DNA from: Pomphorhynchus laevis
Lineage: Eukaryota > Acanthocephala > Palaeacanthocephala > Echinorhynchida > Pomphorhynchidae
Length of the DNA: 64,000 bases
Direction: 5' to 3'
Assembly: GCA_012934845.2 (NCBI GenBank)
Contig: WNNJ02001220.1
Coordinates: 1 to 64,000, forward strand
Shown: in pieces, positions 13,101 to 23,507 of the stretch
How the letters are laid out: each line of letters opens with the position of its first letter
How positions within the stretch are numbered: the stretch's first letter is position 1
Made by a program: the position numbers and the translations under genes
The notes under the pieces: model-generated
What the model saw: the letters and a program-made list of their open reading frames with translations, nothing else
Told to the model about the DNA's origin: nothing
Databases searched by the model: none

Positions 13101-16100
13101 AGCAGATTTAAATAAATAGACTCAGTTAGCTGATCTAATTCTCTCATCTTAATACCTAAATGATTTACTTACTACCTAATACCTAATATTAAGTAATAGG
13201 TAATAAAATTTCGAATTAAACATAGGATCAAAATTGTTATCAAAATTTAAACGGTAACCATAACGGCATATTATTATTTATAATAATATTTATAAATAAT
13301 TCTTAATATTTAATATTAATATTTATTTAATACTAATATTAATATAAGAATAAAATAATTAGAATTAGCCTCTGTTATTAGTATATCATAATAAAGCTTT
13401 TAATTAGTTTCTTGTTAATTTAAATATGTCATCTTTACGATATAAATTAATAGTAGTTTTAATTGATGTTAATTTAATGTTCATATCTAGATATACACCT
13501 TCTTTATCATTAATATTGGTTTTGTTAAGAATGAAGCTACCTGAATAAATGCGTCCCGTTATTGGACGCATTTATTTTTTTCATTCATACTATTATCTAG
13601 TATCCTTTAAATCCTTATAAATCTAATATCATTACATATTGTTGCAATTCTTAAAATTTCATTATTTAATGTATTATATTTTATATTATATGGTATGCAT
13701 GAATGCTCATGCAAAAATATGTTTCTTGTAAATTTAAATATGTCATCTTTACGATATAAATTAATAGTAGTTTTAGTTAATGTTAATTTAATGTTCATAT
13801 CTAGATATACACCTTCTTTATCATTTATATTAGTTTTATTTAGAACAAGGCTGCCTGTAATAATATATTTAGTATAATAAACTATTTATAATAATTCCAA
13901 AATTTATAAAAATTATAAGATATCAATTTGATTAATTCATTAAATGAATAAATTATGTCATTTAAATAAATAATCTAATATCGAATTAGTAACTCAAAGT
14001 CGTCCTTGATTATGTAATAACAGCCACATTTTGCATGTGATTTCGATATATTCTAGAACTATTCGATAAGTTGACTTAATTTTGTAAATTCTTTAAATTC
14101 GTAGTGTTCAATAAAAACACTACAACAAGCAAGAATTCATTTCAGTAAGATTTGTCAAATTAAATCATTGGTTTGCTGTTAAGATTTGTTTCTGACTTTA
14201 TCAAATAAGACCTACCAGATTTGGAAAGTTAAACGCTATTCAGACTTTTCCCTGGACTCTAGTTATCAATTACCTGATACTCTAAAGATGTATAGGATTT
14301 ATCCTTCAGTATTTCTCGATGTTGGTAATTACTAAATCGGTATTTTGAAATTATTTTATTTATTTGTCTTATTCATAGACGCTGTTGGTGTGTTGAACCA
14401 AGTTGTTCCAATATGCTTAGATAATACGTGTAACAAAATCGACTTTATGATCCGGAAATCTTCTCAGGTAAAACACAAATTAACTTAATAGTTGATACTT
14501 ATAAGAATGACGTAGTGGTCGTACGGGATTGTTAACCAAACATTACCAAATGGATGCCGTCTAGTAAATCCTGATTCTATAAAAGGCTTTTGGGGCAGTT
14601 CAACACCACTTGTTCTTAAAGTTGCCGATTTAAACCTTGACAACTATCCCGATTTACTGGGAATTTGTGAAAATGGAAAAGGGTATATATTAGTTTTGAA
14701 TAGGCTTTGTCTTATACGTGATTTTTTATGTTTATGTATTTTAATTGTCAGCTTTTAATCGCCTTTTAATTTATTTTTTAATGTATGTGCCATAATTGCG
14801 GATTATTGGAACTTCAACTTTAGTGTTGAATCGTTATAACCACAACATAAGGCCTTTTTCAGTTTAAGACTTAATATATGAAATTTACCCTTTAAACTGG
14901 TACACTTCCAATATAGTAAATTTAATATTTTGCATCTATTTAATTAGCGAATATGCTGTAGTATTTTTCATGAATATTTTACATGATGGAGTAAGAAAAT
15001 TCGTGGCTAGCGAAAAGGATTTTATTTGGTATTCAAAACAACTTGTGTTGGCGGCATTCTTTGACTTGGAAGAAAATGTAAGTATTTTTATGTAAGTCGT
15101 AATTAACATTTATTGGGAGGCATTTTGCCCAAGCCCGCAAATATACAACGCCTGAATAGCAAAACTATATACAATATTACATATTTTTATAGATTTACAG
15201 GAACAACGAAATTAGTTTTATTCCAAAAATTACAATATTTTGATAGCTCCTATTTTTATCTGTAGGAAAATTACAAACAGTTTTATTAAACACAAAAGCA
15301 TCAATTTTGGCATTTAGACAAATACCCAAACATATTCTTGAAAAATGGTAAAAAAAAACTAAAAAAAAATTATTCTTGAAAAATTGTAATTGCATTGGCA
15401 ATGTCCCTCTTTTATTTAAAAAAATTGAATTCTTTATTTAAGAAGTTTATGTATAATAATAGCATAACTAATAATATAACGTTTCCCAAATTATATAATA
15501 TTTTGTAATTGCTCATTTGACAGACTGTTCGTGGATTGGACAAACGTATCTCGAATATGTTTTCAATATATGTTTTCAAGAATATAAACATGTTTGAGAG
15601 GTAATCAACCTTAGGTAATACTTTCATTTTCGAAAAACTTTAGTTTGATAAATTTCATCAAAATTTTATTTGCTACATATTCTTTGTTTCGTTTGCCATT
15701 TTCTAATGTGATGATATTTCTGTAACATTTCAAATTGTTTTACTTGATGATTTTTCCTTTTACAAATTCTGGGTATTTGTCTAAATGCCGAAATTGATGT
15801 TTTTGTGTTTAATACAACTATTTGTAATTTTCCTAAAGATGAGCTATCGAAATCTTTGGAATAAAACAAATTTTTTCGTTTCTGTAAAACTATAAAACTC
15901 TAAGATTAAATAAATAGAATAAATATGTAATATTGTATATATTGTAATACTGTATATTACAATATATTTCAATAAATTTGTAAAATTTCTTGTCGTGGTA
16001 GCAGGACAAGAAATGAATGCTATAGAAAATTCGACTAATTTTTAAGAAACAAATATAATCTCCTGTCCGATTAAAATAACGTTATTAAAAATTTATTTCG

Positions 16101-19100
16101 TTCTTGTAAATTTACAAAACTATAAAAAATAAATGAATATTTTTAATAATATTATATATTTAAGTGTATTTCATGTATCGTGTTAATTTATAAAAATTTT
16201 AAGAAATTATTAATTTAATAAATTAAATTAATTAAAATACTTTAATTTTATAAATATATAACTTGTATTAATTTTTACTTATAAGTTATATAAAGTTTTA
16301 CTCAAAATTGTTAATGGCTACTGTTATCGGCTAATTGTTAATGGCTAATTGTTATCGTCAGGTAATTTTGAAAAAAAATAATTGTAATTTTATTTCTAAA
16401 ATGGCAGAAAGATAATAGCCGATTCGATAAAAAAAATAGCAAATTTTCCTTCAAAATAGCATGATGATATAAAATATTATAATTGTATTTTCATATTTTA
16501 CATTTTAAACACAAAAACGTTGATTTAAATGTAAAGTAGCTACTTTATTATATTGTGAAATAATCATTATCAATCGGATGGTTTATCAATACGGATTGCA
16601 GACAAAAGTCTATTACCTGAAGTAAGATTGTGATAAAGATTATTGCGTTGTATGTCCAAATATGTCGTGATAAAGTGTAAGCTAATCATATGGACAAAAA
16701 ATTGTGCTTATTGCTCAATCTTTGTTCCAATTTTAAGAGAGATCAAAATCCCTGGCTTGTTTGATACTTTGAAAGAAGGTTAGAAGCTTAGTCATCCTTA
16801 CTATAGTTATATAATTGTATAACTGTATATAACAAATAGTTTGCATTAGAATTTATTAAAGTTATCAAATAACTAACTATTAGGCCGACAAAACTTAGTC
16901 ATCGATTTCATCAACCGACGGATCTCAATCCATTTTGTATGCTAATTTTCAACGACAATATCTGTGCACATTTTTAGGATAAAACATTATAATAATACAT
17001 TATTTGTAACATTATAATATAATATCATTAGATAATATATTATAATAGATTATGTAGATTATATTATTATTCGATTATTTTATATTTTAAATAAAAATAG
17101 TAGAAACTGCAAAGAAATAAAAAGACAGATTTTTATTGGAAATATTTCGGAGTACCCTCTTTCTTCAGTGCTAATGCTGAAATTCTCATAAAAATGCATC
17201 ACTATATAGAGTAAGTTGATCTGAAAGAACTCTATACATAAACAAGTTTGCTACGATTGTTGTGCACCAGACGGTGGTTTTTTTAATAGTAGATATGTTT
17301 TTATTTGTTTCGTTCAGTTGATCATTCATAATTTGCCTATTAATCGCATTTGTATTTTTCGTTTCTGCTTGTCGAGGAGTAATCAAGTACATATTCTCAT
17401 TCTTCTCGTCTCCTAATTCGTGTGCAAACATTCCATCTCGAGAGAGTATCACTTCGTGTGTTGTTCAACCACAAACGCAAACACAGCCCTGTTTCGCTAA
17501 CATATTGTATTTGACATACTGTATTGTACATGCTACTATATCGGCAGGTTGGGACTATTACAGTCAAGCATCCCTCTAATGTTGTATTTAAATCCTGTAA
17601 CACTGTTGATTGGCTTTATATTGATGCATCACATCGATTTTTGTTCCATGGCCTACGCATGATAATACATTTGAGTTGGTATGTATATACATGGGTTTCG
17701 ATGATTTTACTGTATGGTTGTGTAACCCATTTCGTTTTATTTTTAAAAATTATCGTTACGTCAAGAAAGTTGCAACGTAAACCTTCATCGTCAATTTTAA
17801 GTGTTAGATTTAATCCACTGGTTTTTTTCCAGAGTTTAACATCATCAACGGAGAGTCCCAATGCCATGACCAAATCATCAATGTAGCGATACATAAATTT
17901 TTCATTTTATGACCATCTTGACTGCAACTGTTGTTCAACATATCGTAGAGTTAGAACAGCTTAGACAAACGTCATAAGAGTCCCCGTTTCTGTACGTGAT
18001 TTCTATCCAGATGATATGCCCTTAAATTCGAATATATCATGATTAGATTACTTTTATATATTTACTTCTACATTTCAATGAAGTGTCAACATACCTTAAT
18101 TCCTCCTTCATGATTGATTGAAGTATATAAGCTATCAACATCAATATACAGAGCCTTGTTCATTCGGGCAAAGCTGGCTTGTGGCTTTCGAGGCATTGTT
18201 CATTCGGGCAAAAAGTCATATGCGCTATCTAAATACGAGCTTACATACTTTAGCACTGAAGTTTAAAGAAATTTCGATATCTTTTATGTTGATGTTCCAA
18301 CATTATTAATAATAGGCCTTCCACAAGTGGGCTGTACTCTTTGTGAATTATCGGAAGCATGTAATGCATGTTACTATGATATATAAATACTTTTTGTCGA
18401 TCAGTACACGCAACTGCCTGAATAATATTGGTATCAACAAATCCGATCAATTTCCACATTGCTTCCTTCGTAAATTCTTATGTGCTTTATGAAAGTTGTA
18501 TTAGTGATTCATCTACATTTATGGCTGTACATCCCATACAACAAAGTGTGAACTTCTGTCAGCTTTCTTGAATAAATAATGGTATTTATTCTGTTCAGTT
18601 CTACCAATGCTTTTCGATGATAAATATTATGATTTTTGGCATAAAATTTGTTAAATATAAAAATATATTTAATTATTTTACTTTCAATTTTTGAGTTTGA
18701 AAATTACATAAGAAGCAGTAAACGCTGTATTATAGCATGCCGTCTGATATTTTATATAAATATAAAATATTAAGAAACGTTTAAAATGTTAAATTTAAAT
18801 AGCACAAAGTGATTAAAATTAGAAGAACTAGAAAATGGCCGACTAATTTTTCGATAAAAGGAGTTTACTATTTTTAGGGATTTCCCGACTTACTTGTTTG
18901 CAAACGAATGAGTGAAAATACATTTGAGCTTTCTGCTTTGGAAAATAGCGGAGCTCAGGACGCTTATTTTTTCAAAGTAATGGGTAAGTCGTGTTTGTAA
19001 TAGATAAATTTATTGAATTTCTATCGATTCTAGTGGTCGGTGGAGGATGCCGCATGAAGGGATGTTCACTTAAGTCGCTGGTAAGTTGCAACTATGACAT

Positions 19101-21143
19101 ACACTTGTTTGTTCACAAATATTTTGAAATTGGTCTGAGTTGACTATAGCAATAAAATTGATTAGCTTAGAAATTAATAATATTTTAATAACAAAATGTT
19201 ACATTTGGCAATTTAAAAATTTTTATAATTTTTTTTTATTTCCATAGAATTTTTATTTAAAATCGAAATTTAAATTTAATTAAAATCAATAAACTGTATT
19301 AATTATTAACGTATTATTTATTAACTTAAAATTTGTAAGTTATTACTATCCATCACTTTCAAATTTGTTGTAGGTCAAACTATGATTCCCTTCGACCGCG
19401 ATACCCAAATGTTTATAACGAAATGTTTTTAAATTTATTAGGCAATACAATCACTGTTCATTAAATGCTCAGCCCATTTTGCGAAAAATGGGCTGAGCAT
19501 TTAAAATTCTACTAGTTGTAAAAATATTATTTTTATATTATTATTTTTTAAATTAACATGTCAATGAATTACGTGCAAATGGGTTCCGTTACTTCAGTTA
19601 CTGGTATATCTACACAATTATCTTCAACAAAAACGGCCGAAAGTAGAGCGTGGAGCACACAGGCACCTGGATATCAAATAAGCCAAAGTCAAACTAATTT
19701 TCGCTCGTATATTGAATACGGTTAATGCATAATCCATACCGTTTTCCATCATTAGTTTTGTTGCTATCGTTATGAGCGCATAATCGCACATATTACCCAA
19801 TCCTCCAGAGGTTGAGAAGGTCATTAGAATTAATTTCACCTGCTCAATGTGATAGATTCGTTTATGATATTTGGCTATATATTATATTAATTTTATTATT
19901 TTAGAATTTTTTTTATTTTGTCAAGCTTAATTTGTAAATTTGTCAAGCTTAATTTGTTAAGCATTCAATACGAAGTAAATCAGACTGGCCAAAGAAGATA
20001 TAATTTACAGCGTCGTGCGTTTAATGTGTTCTGTCATATTCATCCAAAGAAAACATTCATGTAATAGCACATTAGATATTATGATAACATGATATTAAGA
20101 TTCAAATTAAACTAGGATTTAGATTATCATTTTAAATTTAAATAATATTAAATTAATTAAATTAATATGAGGGTTGTAATTTAGATAAAATCATGATTTG
20201 TCGATATTATGCTATATTGTATGCTGCAGTCTTAGATTAAACCATTAATTTAAACGGATTTACATGTTTCAACGATCGATTACTATCTTGTATTCTGCAG
20301 TTACAAAGAAATCTTTTAATAAAACCATTTTGTAGTTCGTATGATACTCAGACCTGAAAAATACGTACAATTGTATACAATAGTTAAATAATCACCTGAT
20401 TCCGCTATAAATCTTATAATTTCAATTAAGAATTAGCTTTTAAAATTATTTATCGCAAATAAACTAATTTGTTATTTAATATTATTTGATATGCATTAAT
20501 AAATTAAAAAGTCTTAATTTAGCCGAGGGGCGACAACCAAGTTGGAACATCAGCTGTCATTGAACTTACCAACAAGAAAGGCCAAGCAGTGCATATGATA
20601 GGTATAAATTTGGTTTAATTTTAAATAAAAATGTCATTTGTTTTAAATTTTAGCTGCTCAGTCAGTACAAAGTAATCTATTTGCGTTGCAATTACCATAT
20701 GTAACATTTGGCTTAGGTGATTTACCTTCATTTATAGAGCATGTATTGATAAGTGTTGGCAATCGTGTGCCTGCAAATAGCGGACATCAGTATTATAATC
20801 AGACCTTAAAACATGTATCTGTTGTACCCTTAGTGGATATGGTGGTTTTAAAGAGAACCTGGTCCCAAATGATTCCTAATTCTCAGATACTTGTTGTTCC
20901 GTACCCTTTCTACTCACCAGATTATTGGCATGCTAGTCTGTTCATCAATCCGAGCCGTCTTATATTCTACGTGGGTATAACTTTGGCCGTTCTCTGCGTA
21001 ATAGTGTTAAGTCTCGTGATCGCCTTGCAAGTTAAAGAAAAGGTTTTTGCCATTTATCAGACAAAGTCATATTTTTGTAAATTTAGCAAGAAGATGACAA
21101 TCTGAGGAAAGCCACTCAACAATTCAGATGTGATACCTTATAG
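3966..21143 (+). CDS. ITFG1: ITFG1/linkin (TIP) orthologue, spliced, 13 exons placed
   Basis: ITFG1/linkin is a single-pass membrane glycoprotein with an FG-GAP (integrin-alpha-like beta-propeller) ectodomain, implicated in cell adhesion. Exons placed: 3966-4134, 6003-6127, 6175-6226, 12674-12777, 14184-14324, 14379-14467, 14516-14692, 14948-15077, 18878-18983, 19034-19080, 20523-20601, 20654-21042 and 21087-21143. All placed introns start GT and end AG, and phases match at every junction tested. Landmarks: a signal peptide (MKVQFFLHATVFSLTLLA), an AFADFDADK repeat start, DLDSDSMID, ADLNLDNYPD, a conserved LQLPY...FGLGD block, IPNSQILVVPYP, one transmembrane segment (about 20965-21030), and a short tail ending RCDTL. 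Two pieces of the human protein are not found. One is about 25 residues after exon 1, the other about 30 residues between 6226 and 12674. Either exons remain unseen there, or they have been lost. Confidence 0.93.
4444..4514 (-). ncRNA. Dispersed hammerhead-like core, in ITFG1 intron
   Basis: On the minus strand: GGCAGCC-GAAAC, then CTGATGAG, then GCTGCC, then TCGTC-TATGA. Helix II has 6 bp, helix III (ACGA/TCGT) 4 bp, and the helix III extension (GATGGTA/TACCATC) 7 bp. Helix I is poor in this copy. The flanking repeat, about 4400-4620, shares further sequence with the copy at 22430-22600. Confidence 0.5.
4620..5937. other. Intronic AT-rich sequence
   Basis: Lies between placed exons of the ITFG1-like gene. 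The stretch 5510-5720 is almost pure A/T built from taatta-type steps. An exon of about 25 codons expected here was not found. Confidence 0.5.
6003..6127 (+). CDS. ITFG1: ITFG1 exon with DLDSDSMID repeat
   Basis: Encodes MITGMLAVDLDSDSMIDTV and FFVFWGNNDNL, matching the second FG-GAP repeat of ITFG1. The 3' donor (gttagt at 6128) is clear. The 5' edge is less certain because the frame stays open back to 5938, and I used the AG at 6001-6002. Confidence 0.75.
6175..6226 (+). CDS. ITFG1: ITFG1 mini-exon
   Basis: A 52-nt exon after a 47-nt intron (6128-6174), read as S-KYEEVQFKYKSWPIVT-S. Phase 1 in and phase 2 out fit both neighbours. The donor is gtatgt at 6227. Confidence 0.7.
6240..8110. other. 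Intronic AT-rich sequence
   Basis: No gene or element recognised, apart from a perfect 15-bp palindrome at 7409-7444. Extremely AT-rich. Confidence 0.5.
7409..7444. repeat. Perfect 15-bp palindrome with 6-nt loop
   Basis: Arms 7409-7423 and 7430-7444 (ttaaagctttgataa and its complement) are exact, with a 6-nt spacer. Confidence 0.85.
8120..8500 (+). repeat. Left direct repeat flanking the 112-bp satellite
   Basis: About 380 bp, matched by a diverged direct copy at about 11655-12030. Shared landmarks are a run near 8160 (tttaatagctg...catcatcagraacta), a run near 8255 (cttgtacaagaaactatcac) and the end near 8450 (catcacttcattctttt). Its last ~55 bp are the reverse complement of part of the satellite unit. 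The catcatcag signature resembles Penelope-like terminal repeats, but that is only a resemblance. Confidence 0.75.
8590..11610 (+). repeat. 112-bp satellite array, about 27 units
   Basis: The landmark tgacgtgatgtttaat recurs every 112 bp (8701, 8813, 8925 and onward), with units diverged by point changes and small indels. Each unit holds tgcgttttc, ccctgttcagtttgaaagtg, cgagtattatac and a t-rich run. The array is intronic to the ITFG1-like gene. It ends near 11600, where the right flanking direct repeat begins. Confidence 0.92.
11655..12030 (+). repeat. Right direct repeat flanking the 112-bp satellite
   Basis: Direct copy of 8120-8500, diverged by substitutions and short indels. It again ends in a piece of the satellite unit in inverted orientation (catcacttcattc...aaataaacatcctg). 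Confidence 0.75.
12031..12660. other. Intronic sequence, no feature recognised
   Basis: AT-rich. A frame near 12550-12650 stays open, but its phase does not fit the neighbouring ITFG1 exons, so it is not called an exon. Confidence 0.5.
12674..12777 (+). CDS. ITFG1: ITFG1 exon with AFVDLTGDLVAD
   Basis: Encodes LLSTQAFVDLTGDLVA, matching AFIDLTEDFTAD of human ITFG1. The acceptor is tttag at 12673 and the donor is gtgata at 12778. The exon ends in phase 1, and its last G joins AT of the next exon to give Asp. Confidence 0.85.
13408..13865. repeat. Direct duplication of ~140 bp (13408-13545 and 13720-13865)
   Basis: The two copies share about 130 bp (gtcatctttacgatataaat, atctagatatacacc and more). 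On the minus strand both stay open and read GVYLDMNIKLT...KTTINLYRKDDIFK, with only two or three residues changed. This could mark a decayed coding module or chance. The family is not recognised. A 13-bp perfect palindrome, 13544-13556 with 13564-13576, sits at the end of the first copy. Confidence 0.7.
14184..14324 (+). CDS. ITFG1: ITFG1 exon with LFLTLSNKTYQIWK
   Basis: Matches the LFLTTLN...FEIW block of human ITFG1. Phase 1 at both ends. The donor gtaatt begins a 54-nt intron. Confidence 0.87.
14379..14467 (+). CDS. ITFG1: ITFG1 exon with paired cysteines
   Basis: Encodes VVPICLDNTCNKIDFMIRK, matching the human LLPGCEDKNCQKSTIYLV with both cysteines kept. The exon ends in CAG at phase 0 with donor gtaaaa. 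Confidence 0.88.
14516..14692 (+). CDS. ITFG1: ITFG1 exon with VADLNLDNYPDLLG
   Basis: Follows a 48-nt intron. It carries the FG-GAP calcium-loop motif DLNLDNYPD (human DYNMDGYPD). Ends in phase 2, completing Gly with the next exon. Confidence 0.9.
14948..15077 (+). CDS. ITFG1: ITFG1 exon with VLAAFFDLEEN
   Basis: Acceptor attag at 14947, phase 2 to 0, donor gtaagt at 15078. Matches human MVATFFDIYEDG, the conserved last propeller region. The following 3.8-kb intron holds a Penelope-like fragment. Confidence 0.88.
15078..17100. other. ITFG1 intron, no element recognised
   Basis: AT-rich. Near 15270-15340 (caaacagttttattaaacac...tttagacaaatacccaaa) and 15770-15830 there is a short inverted partial repeat of about 60 bp. 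No coding homology seen. Confidence 0.5.
17100..18500 (-). mobile_element. Penelope-like element fragment, RT palm, in ITFG1 intron
   Basis: On the minus strand, about 18155-18085 reads ALYIDVDSLYTSINHEGGI, the Penelope-type palm motif (DV-SLYT-I---G). 17894-17616 reads RYIDDLV, then a segment ending NFLDVTI, the catalytic RT motif and its downstream block. At 17140-17180 lies a terminal-type signature (tttcgga...ctttcttcagtgc) like those ending Penelope-like elements. Only part of the RT is present, and no GIY-YIG domain was found in this piece. It is an old, broken copy. Confidence 0.75.
18878..18983 (+). CDS. ITFG1: ITFG1 exon with DAYFFKVM
   Basis: Begins GFPDLLVCKR and ends DAYFFKVM, matching ILDIVVLS...DAYFVKVI. 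Acceptor tttag, donor gtaagt, phase 0 to 1. Confidence 0.9.
19034..19080 (+). CDS. ITFG1: ITFG1 mini-exon with two cysteines
   Basis: A 47-nt exon after a 50-nt intron: VVGGGCRMKGCSLKSL, matching the human VLSGLCSNDCPRK. Donor gtaagt, phase 0 out. Confidence 0.87.
19461..19504. repeat. Perfect 20-bp palindrome with 4-nt loop
   Basis: Arms 19461-19480 and 19485-19504 are exact complements around gcga. Intronic to the ITFG1-like gene. It could be a hairpin in the pre-mRNA or a trace of fold-back repair synthesis. Confidence 0.9.
20523..20601 (+). CDS. ITFG1: ITFG1 exon, pre-LQLPY block
   Basis: Aligns with the PFGVNQPGPYIMYTTVD region of human ITFG1. Followed by a 52-nt intron (20602-20653), phase 1. 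Confidence 0.85.
20654..21042 (+). CDS. ITFG1: ITFG1 long exon: LQLPY, IPNSQ, transmembrane helix
   Basis: Carries FALQLPYVTFGLGD, SQMIPNSQILVVPYP and the single transmembrane segment (LIFYVGITLAVLCVIVLSLV). It ends QVKEK. Reading straight on gives a false C-terminus, because a 44-nt GT-AG intron follows. Confidence 0.95.
21087..21143 (+). CDS. ITFG1: ITFG1 last exon, cytoplasmic tail
   Basis: Reads QEDDNLRKATQQFRCDTL and stop, matching the human QEKKADDREKRQEAHRFHFDAM tail. Its acceptor ends at 21086. Confidence 0.9.
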   Translation, partial: QEDDNLRKATQQFRCDTL

Positions 21144-21690
21144 GTTTTTGTATTCCGCTGTAGCACCATAGTTTATAATTACAAAGCTGTATTTTGAAAT
21201 TACAATCTTATTATTGTATAAACATGCGTTCATTTTTAATATATTCAAGCTTCTTAAGTTTGTTTATTTTCCTATTTGTTAAATTCTTCTTGCAATCCGA
21301 AATTTTATCCCTTTCAAGCTATACCGTCTCAGCGATGTCAACTATTAATAATAAATAATTAAATAATTAATTAATTTTAATTTATCTCATTATTTAATTA
21401 ATGATTAAATAATTAATCTAATCTGGCAATTAAGTATTCTGGCTAATTATCATTTTGTCGCTCAATATATTTAACATTTATCAGCCAATATCTCTTATGT
21501 ATTCTTCATATGTTTAAATTGATTGGCTAAGTCATGAAATACCTAAAGAAGTAATATACACCACTAATATGCATAGATAATAGAACTCACCAGCAGTGAA
21601 CAAACGCCTAATGTATGCTTCAAATGTTTAAAATACGTTTCGTGTTTTGATCATCATTTGAGCTAACGACGGGATTATTGAAGCCCAAAT
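21144..21690. other. 3' flank of the ITFG1-like gene
   Basis: Holds the 3' UTR and downstream AT-rich sequence. No other feature is recognised. Confidence 0.5.
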
Positions 21691-21699
21691 TGATTTATC

Positions 21700-22430
21700 A
21701 TTTTCTACTGTAAATTTAGCATCATTGAACTATTTGTAACAAGTATTTTGGAGTTTGCTAAACCTAATTTGCTTTGACCGACGTATTGCTTACCACATAA
21801 AGAGCATGTTCCTACATAAGTTACAAATGGAGTTTTTCAACTACTCATACCTTTGATCTGTACAAATCCGTTAGTTACAGTGTTCTTAACAATCGTGCTA
21901 GTTTCAATAACGGCACAAGTTTTGCATCGTCTGTCGTCGCACGGTTGGCATCCATTAAATCGACATTAATTACCTGATAGATACTGACTAATATTCATAC
22001 CCAGTTTGAATCACACTTTAACTTGTGTAGATTGATTTGAAATGTTCGCTAAATGACGAATTTTAGTCTGTATTGTGTTCAGTATCGTATGAAATGGAAG
22101 AATTGGAGTATTATTCTTGCTTACATTTTGTGTTGGCATTAGTGATGAGTGACCTGACATTTTTCTAACCTGTTTAACTGAGATCTAATCACTGGAAGCT
22201 TGTACCCTCGCTCTCTGAATTGACTTTGCAAATGTTCAAGTTGTTTTTCAAACAACCTTCGCTGTGAACATATACGTCTCATTCTGAGGGCCTCATTATA
22301 TATCACATTATGCTTGATCGATATTGGATTGCAACTCTTCGCATGAATGTGTATCGACTCAACTTTACGATACGCCGTCGTCTCTCACGTACTTCCCGTA
22401 TGCATTATTCGGACATCCATGTAGTCTTTT
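21700..22430 (-). mobile_element. Penelope-like element 3' part: RT thumb and GIY-YIG nuclease
   Basis: On the minus strand, about 22330-22150 reads YNEALRMRRICSQ...LFEKQLEHLQSQFRERGY, the conserved RT thumb of Penelope-like elements. About 21960-21760 reads GCQPCDDRRCKTC, then FVTYVGTCSLCGKQYVGQSK: a CxC-type linker followed by the start of a GIY-YIG endonuclease. The RT palm is missing upstream, where a hammerhead-like repeat (22430-22600) is joined. The copy is partial and broken. It is separate from the fragment at 17.1-18.5 kb. Confidence 0.8.
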
Positions 22431-22460
22431 AAATATATGCCTTTTAAATATATATCACAA

Positions 22461-22508
22461 GACAGCCGAAACTACTGATATTAGTTTATCATACTGATGA
22501 GTGCTGCC
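22461..22508 (+). ncRNA. Decayed hammerhead-like core beside PLE fragment
   Basis: GACAGCC-GAAAC (22461-22472), CTGATGAG (22494-22501) and GCTGCC (22503-22508) are present. The third strand with the cleavage site is not recognisable. The flanks match the repeat at 4400-4620. Confidence 0.45.
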
Positions 22509-22639
22509 GTCAAACACCAACTTATCTAAGATAAAGAAGTCTGCTCTGCACGCAATCGAACTCCGGTTTTTGGCAACATCTACGATCATAAAACTGAAAC
22601 TTATTGGCTCCCGGAGCTCAGAATAACACATCATTCTAT

Positions 22640-23060
22640 CAAATTATATATAATATTGGTGCACGAATGTACTGAGTAAACAACGGTCTAGGATTTCTTA
22701 CAAAATGCGGCGTTTATAGAAAATTGTGTTGATTGATAGACTTAACTTTGATTCACAAGATTAAGTCACCATGTCACTTCTAGACGACCACTTCAGCATC
22801 GAAATGATGAGTACCAGGCAACACTTACTAGTAGAATGAGGTACACACTGGTCGTTTCGGTTGCCTGTGTGACATTGTGAATAAAGGCGTTTCCGACACT
22901 GCTTAATTGTCTGAGGCTTACGCTCTTTACAAGATCTAATTGCTATGCGGACCATCCTTAAATACTAGGCAAAGGTTGTTGATGAATTGTCACTGCACTC
23001 GTTGGATGCTTGATAGATACGGCATGTATAATAGTAGTGCATGGATACGGAGTGTATGAT
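22640..23060 (-). repeat. Retrozyme-like dispersed repeat, inverted orientation
   Basis: About 400 bp that match, on the opposite strand, the unit at 44481-45000. The match includes the run around ggatggtccgcatagcaatt and the run around gcatccaacgagtgcagtg. The hammerhead-like core lies at 22778-22865. Confidence 0.8.
22778..22865 (-). ncRNA. Hammerhead-like core, second subfamily
   Basis: Minus strand: GGCAACC-GAAAC, GACCA, TTCTA, CTAGTAA, GTTGCC, TGGTCGTC, TAGAA. Helix II (GGCAAC/GTTGCC) 6 bp, helix III (ACGACCA/TGGTCGT) 7 bp and helix I (TAGAA/TTCTA) 5 bp are all perfect. The catalytic CTGATGA has drifted in this copy. Compared with the tandem array, helix II has a compensatory A-T for G-C change. 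Confidence 0.5.
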
Positions 23061-23079
23061 GGTAGTGCACTAGATGACT

Positions 23080-23120
23080 AGTGGGTACTTCATTGTACTT
23101 ATGAGTGTTGCCGGGTATAT
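23080..23120 (+). repeat. Hammerhead-like repeat fragment, inverted to its neighbour
   Basis: Matches the central strand of the core (gtacctcattctactgatga, then gtgttgccgggta) with a few changes, in the opposite orientation to 22640-23060. Confidence 0.6.
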
Positions 23121-23507
23121 GTATACTAAGTTAAATAAATATTAAAAGCTTCATTACAATTTCTTGTCATGAAAATGGTAATTTCTTGTCATTTTTATTC
23201 TATTTTCCCGGTACACACTTTGCTACTAATGCACCGACTGTTTGTAAAAGACAACTTTTTTACGAGACTGAAATGTTGTTTTTGCTGTTTCCTTGAATCC
23301 GCACGTATACAATGAATCAGACCATCCATGACTTGGTCAGCAAAATTACTTCGATTAAAATCATGTTATGACTTGTAAATAAATGTACTTTATTGTTGCA
23401 ATCCAAATTATGTAAAAATTTATATAAAATGCAAATTTAATGAGACAAATAGGAAACACATTTAAAATAAAAAACGTTTTTAAGTAATTGTATATCAACG
23501 AATGAAT

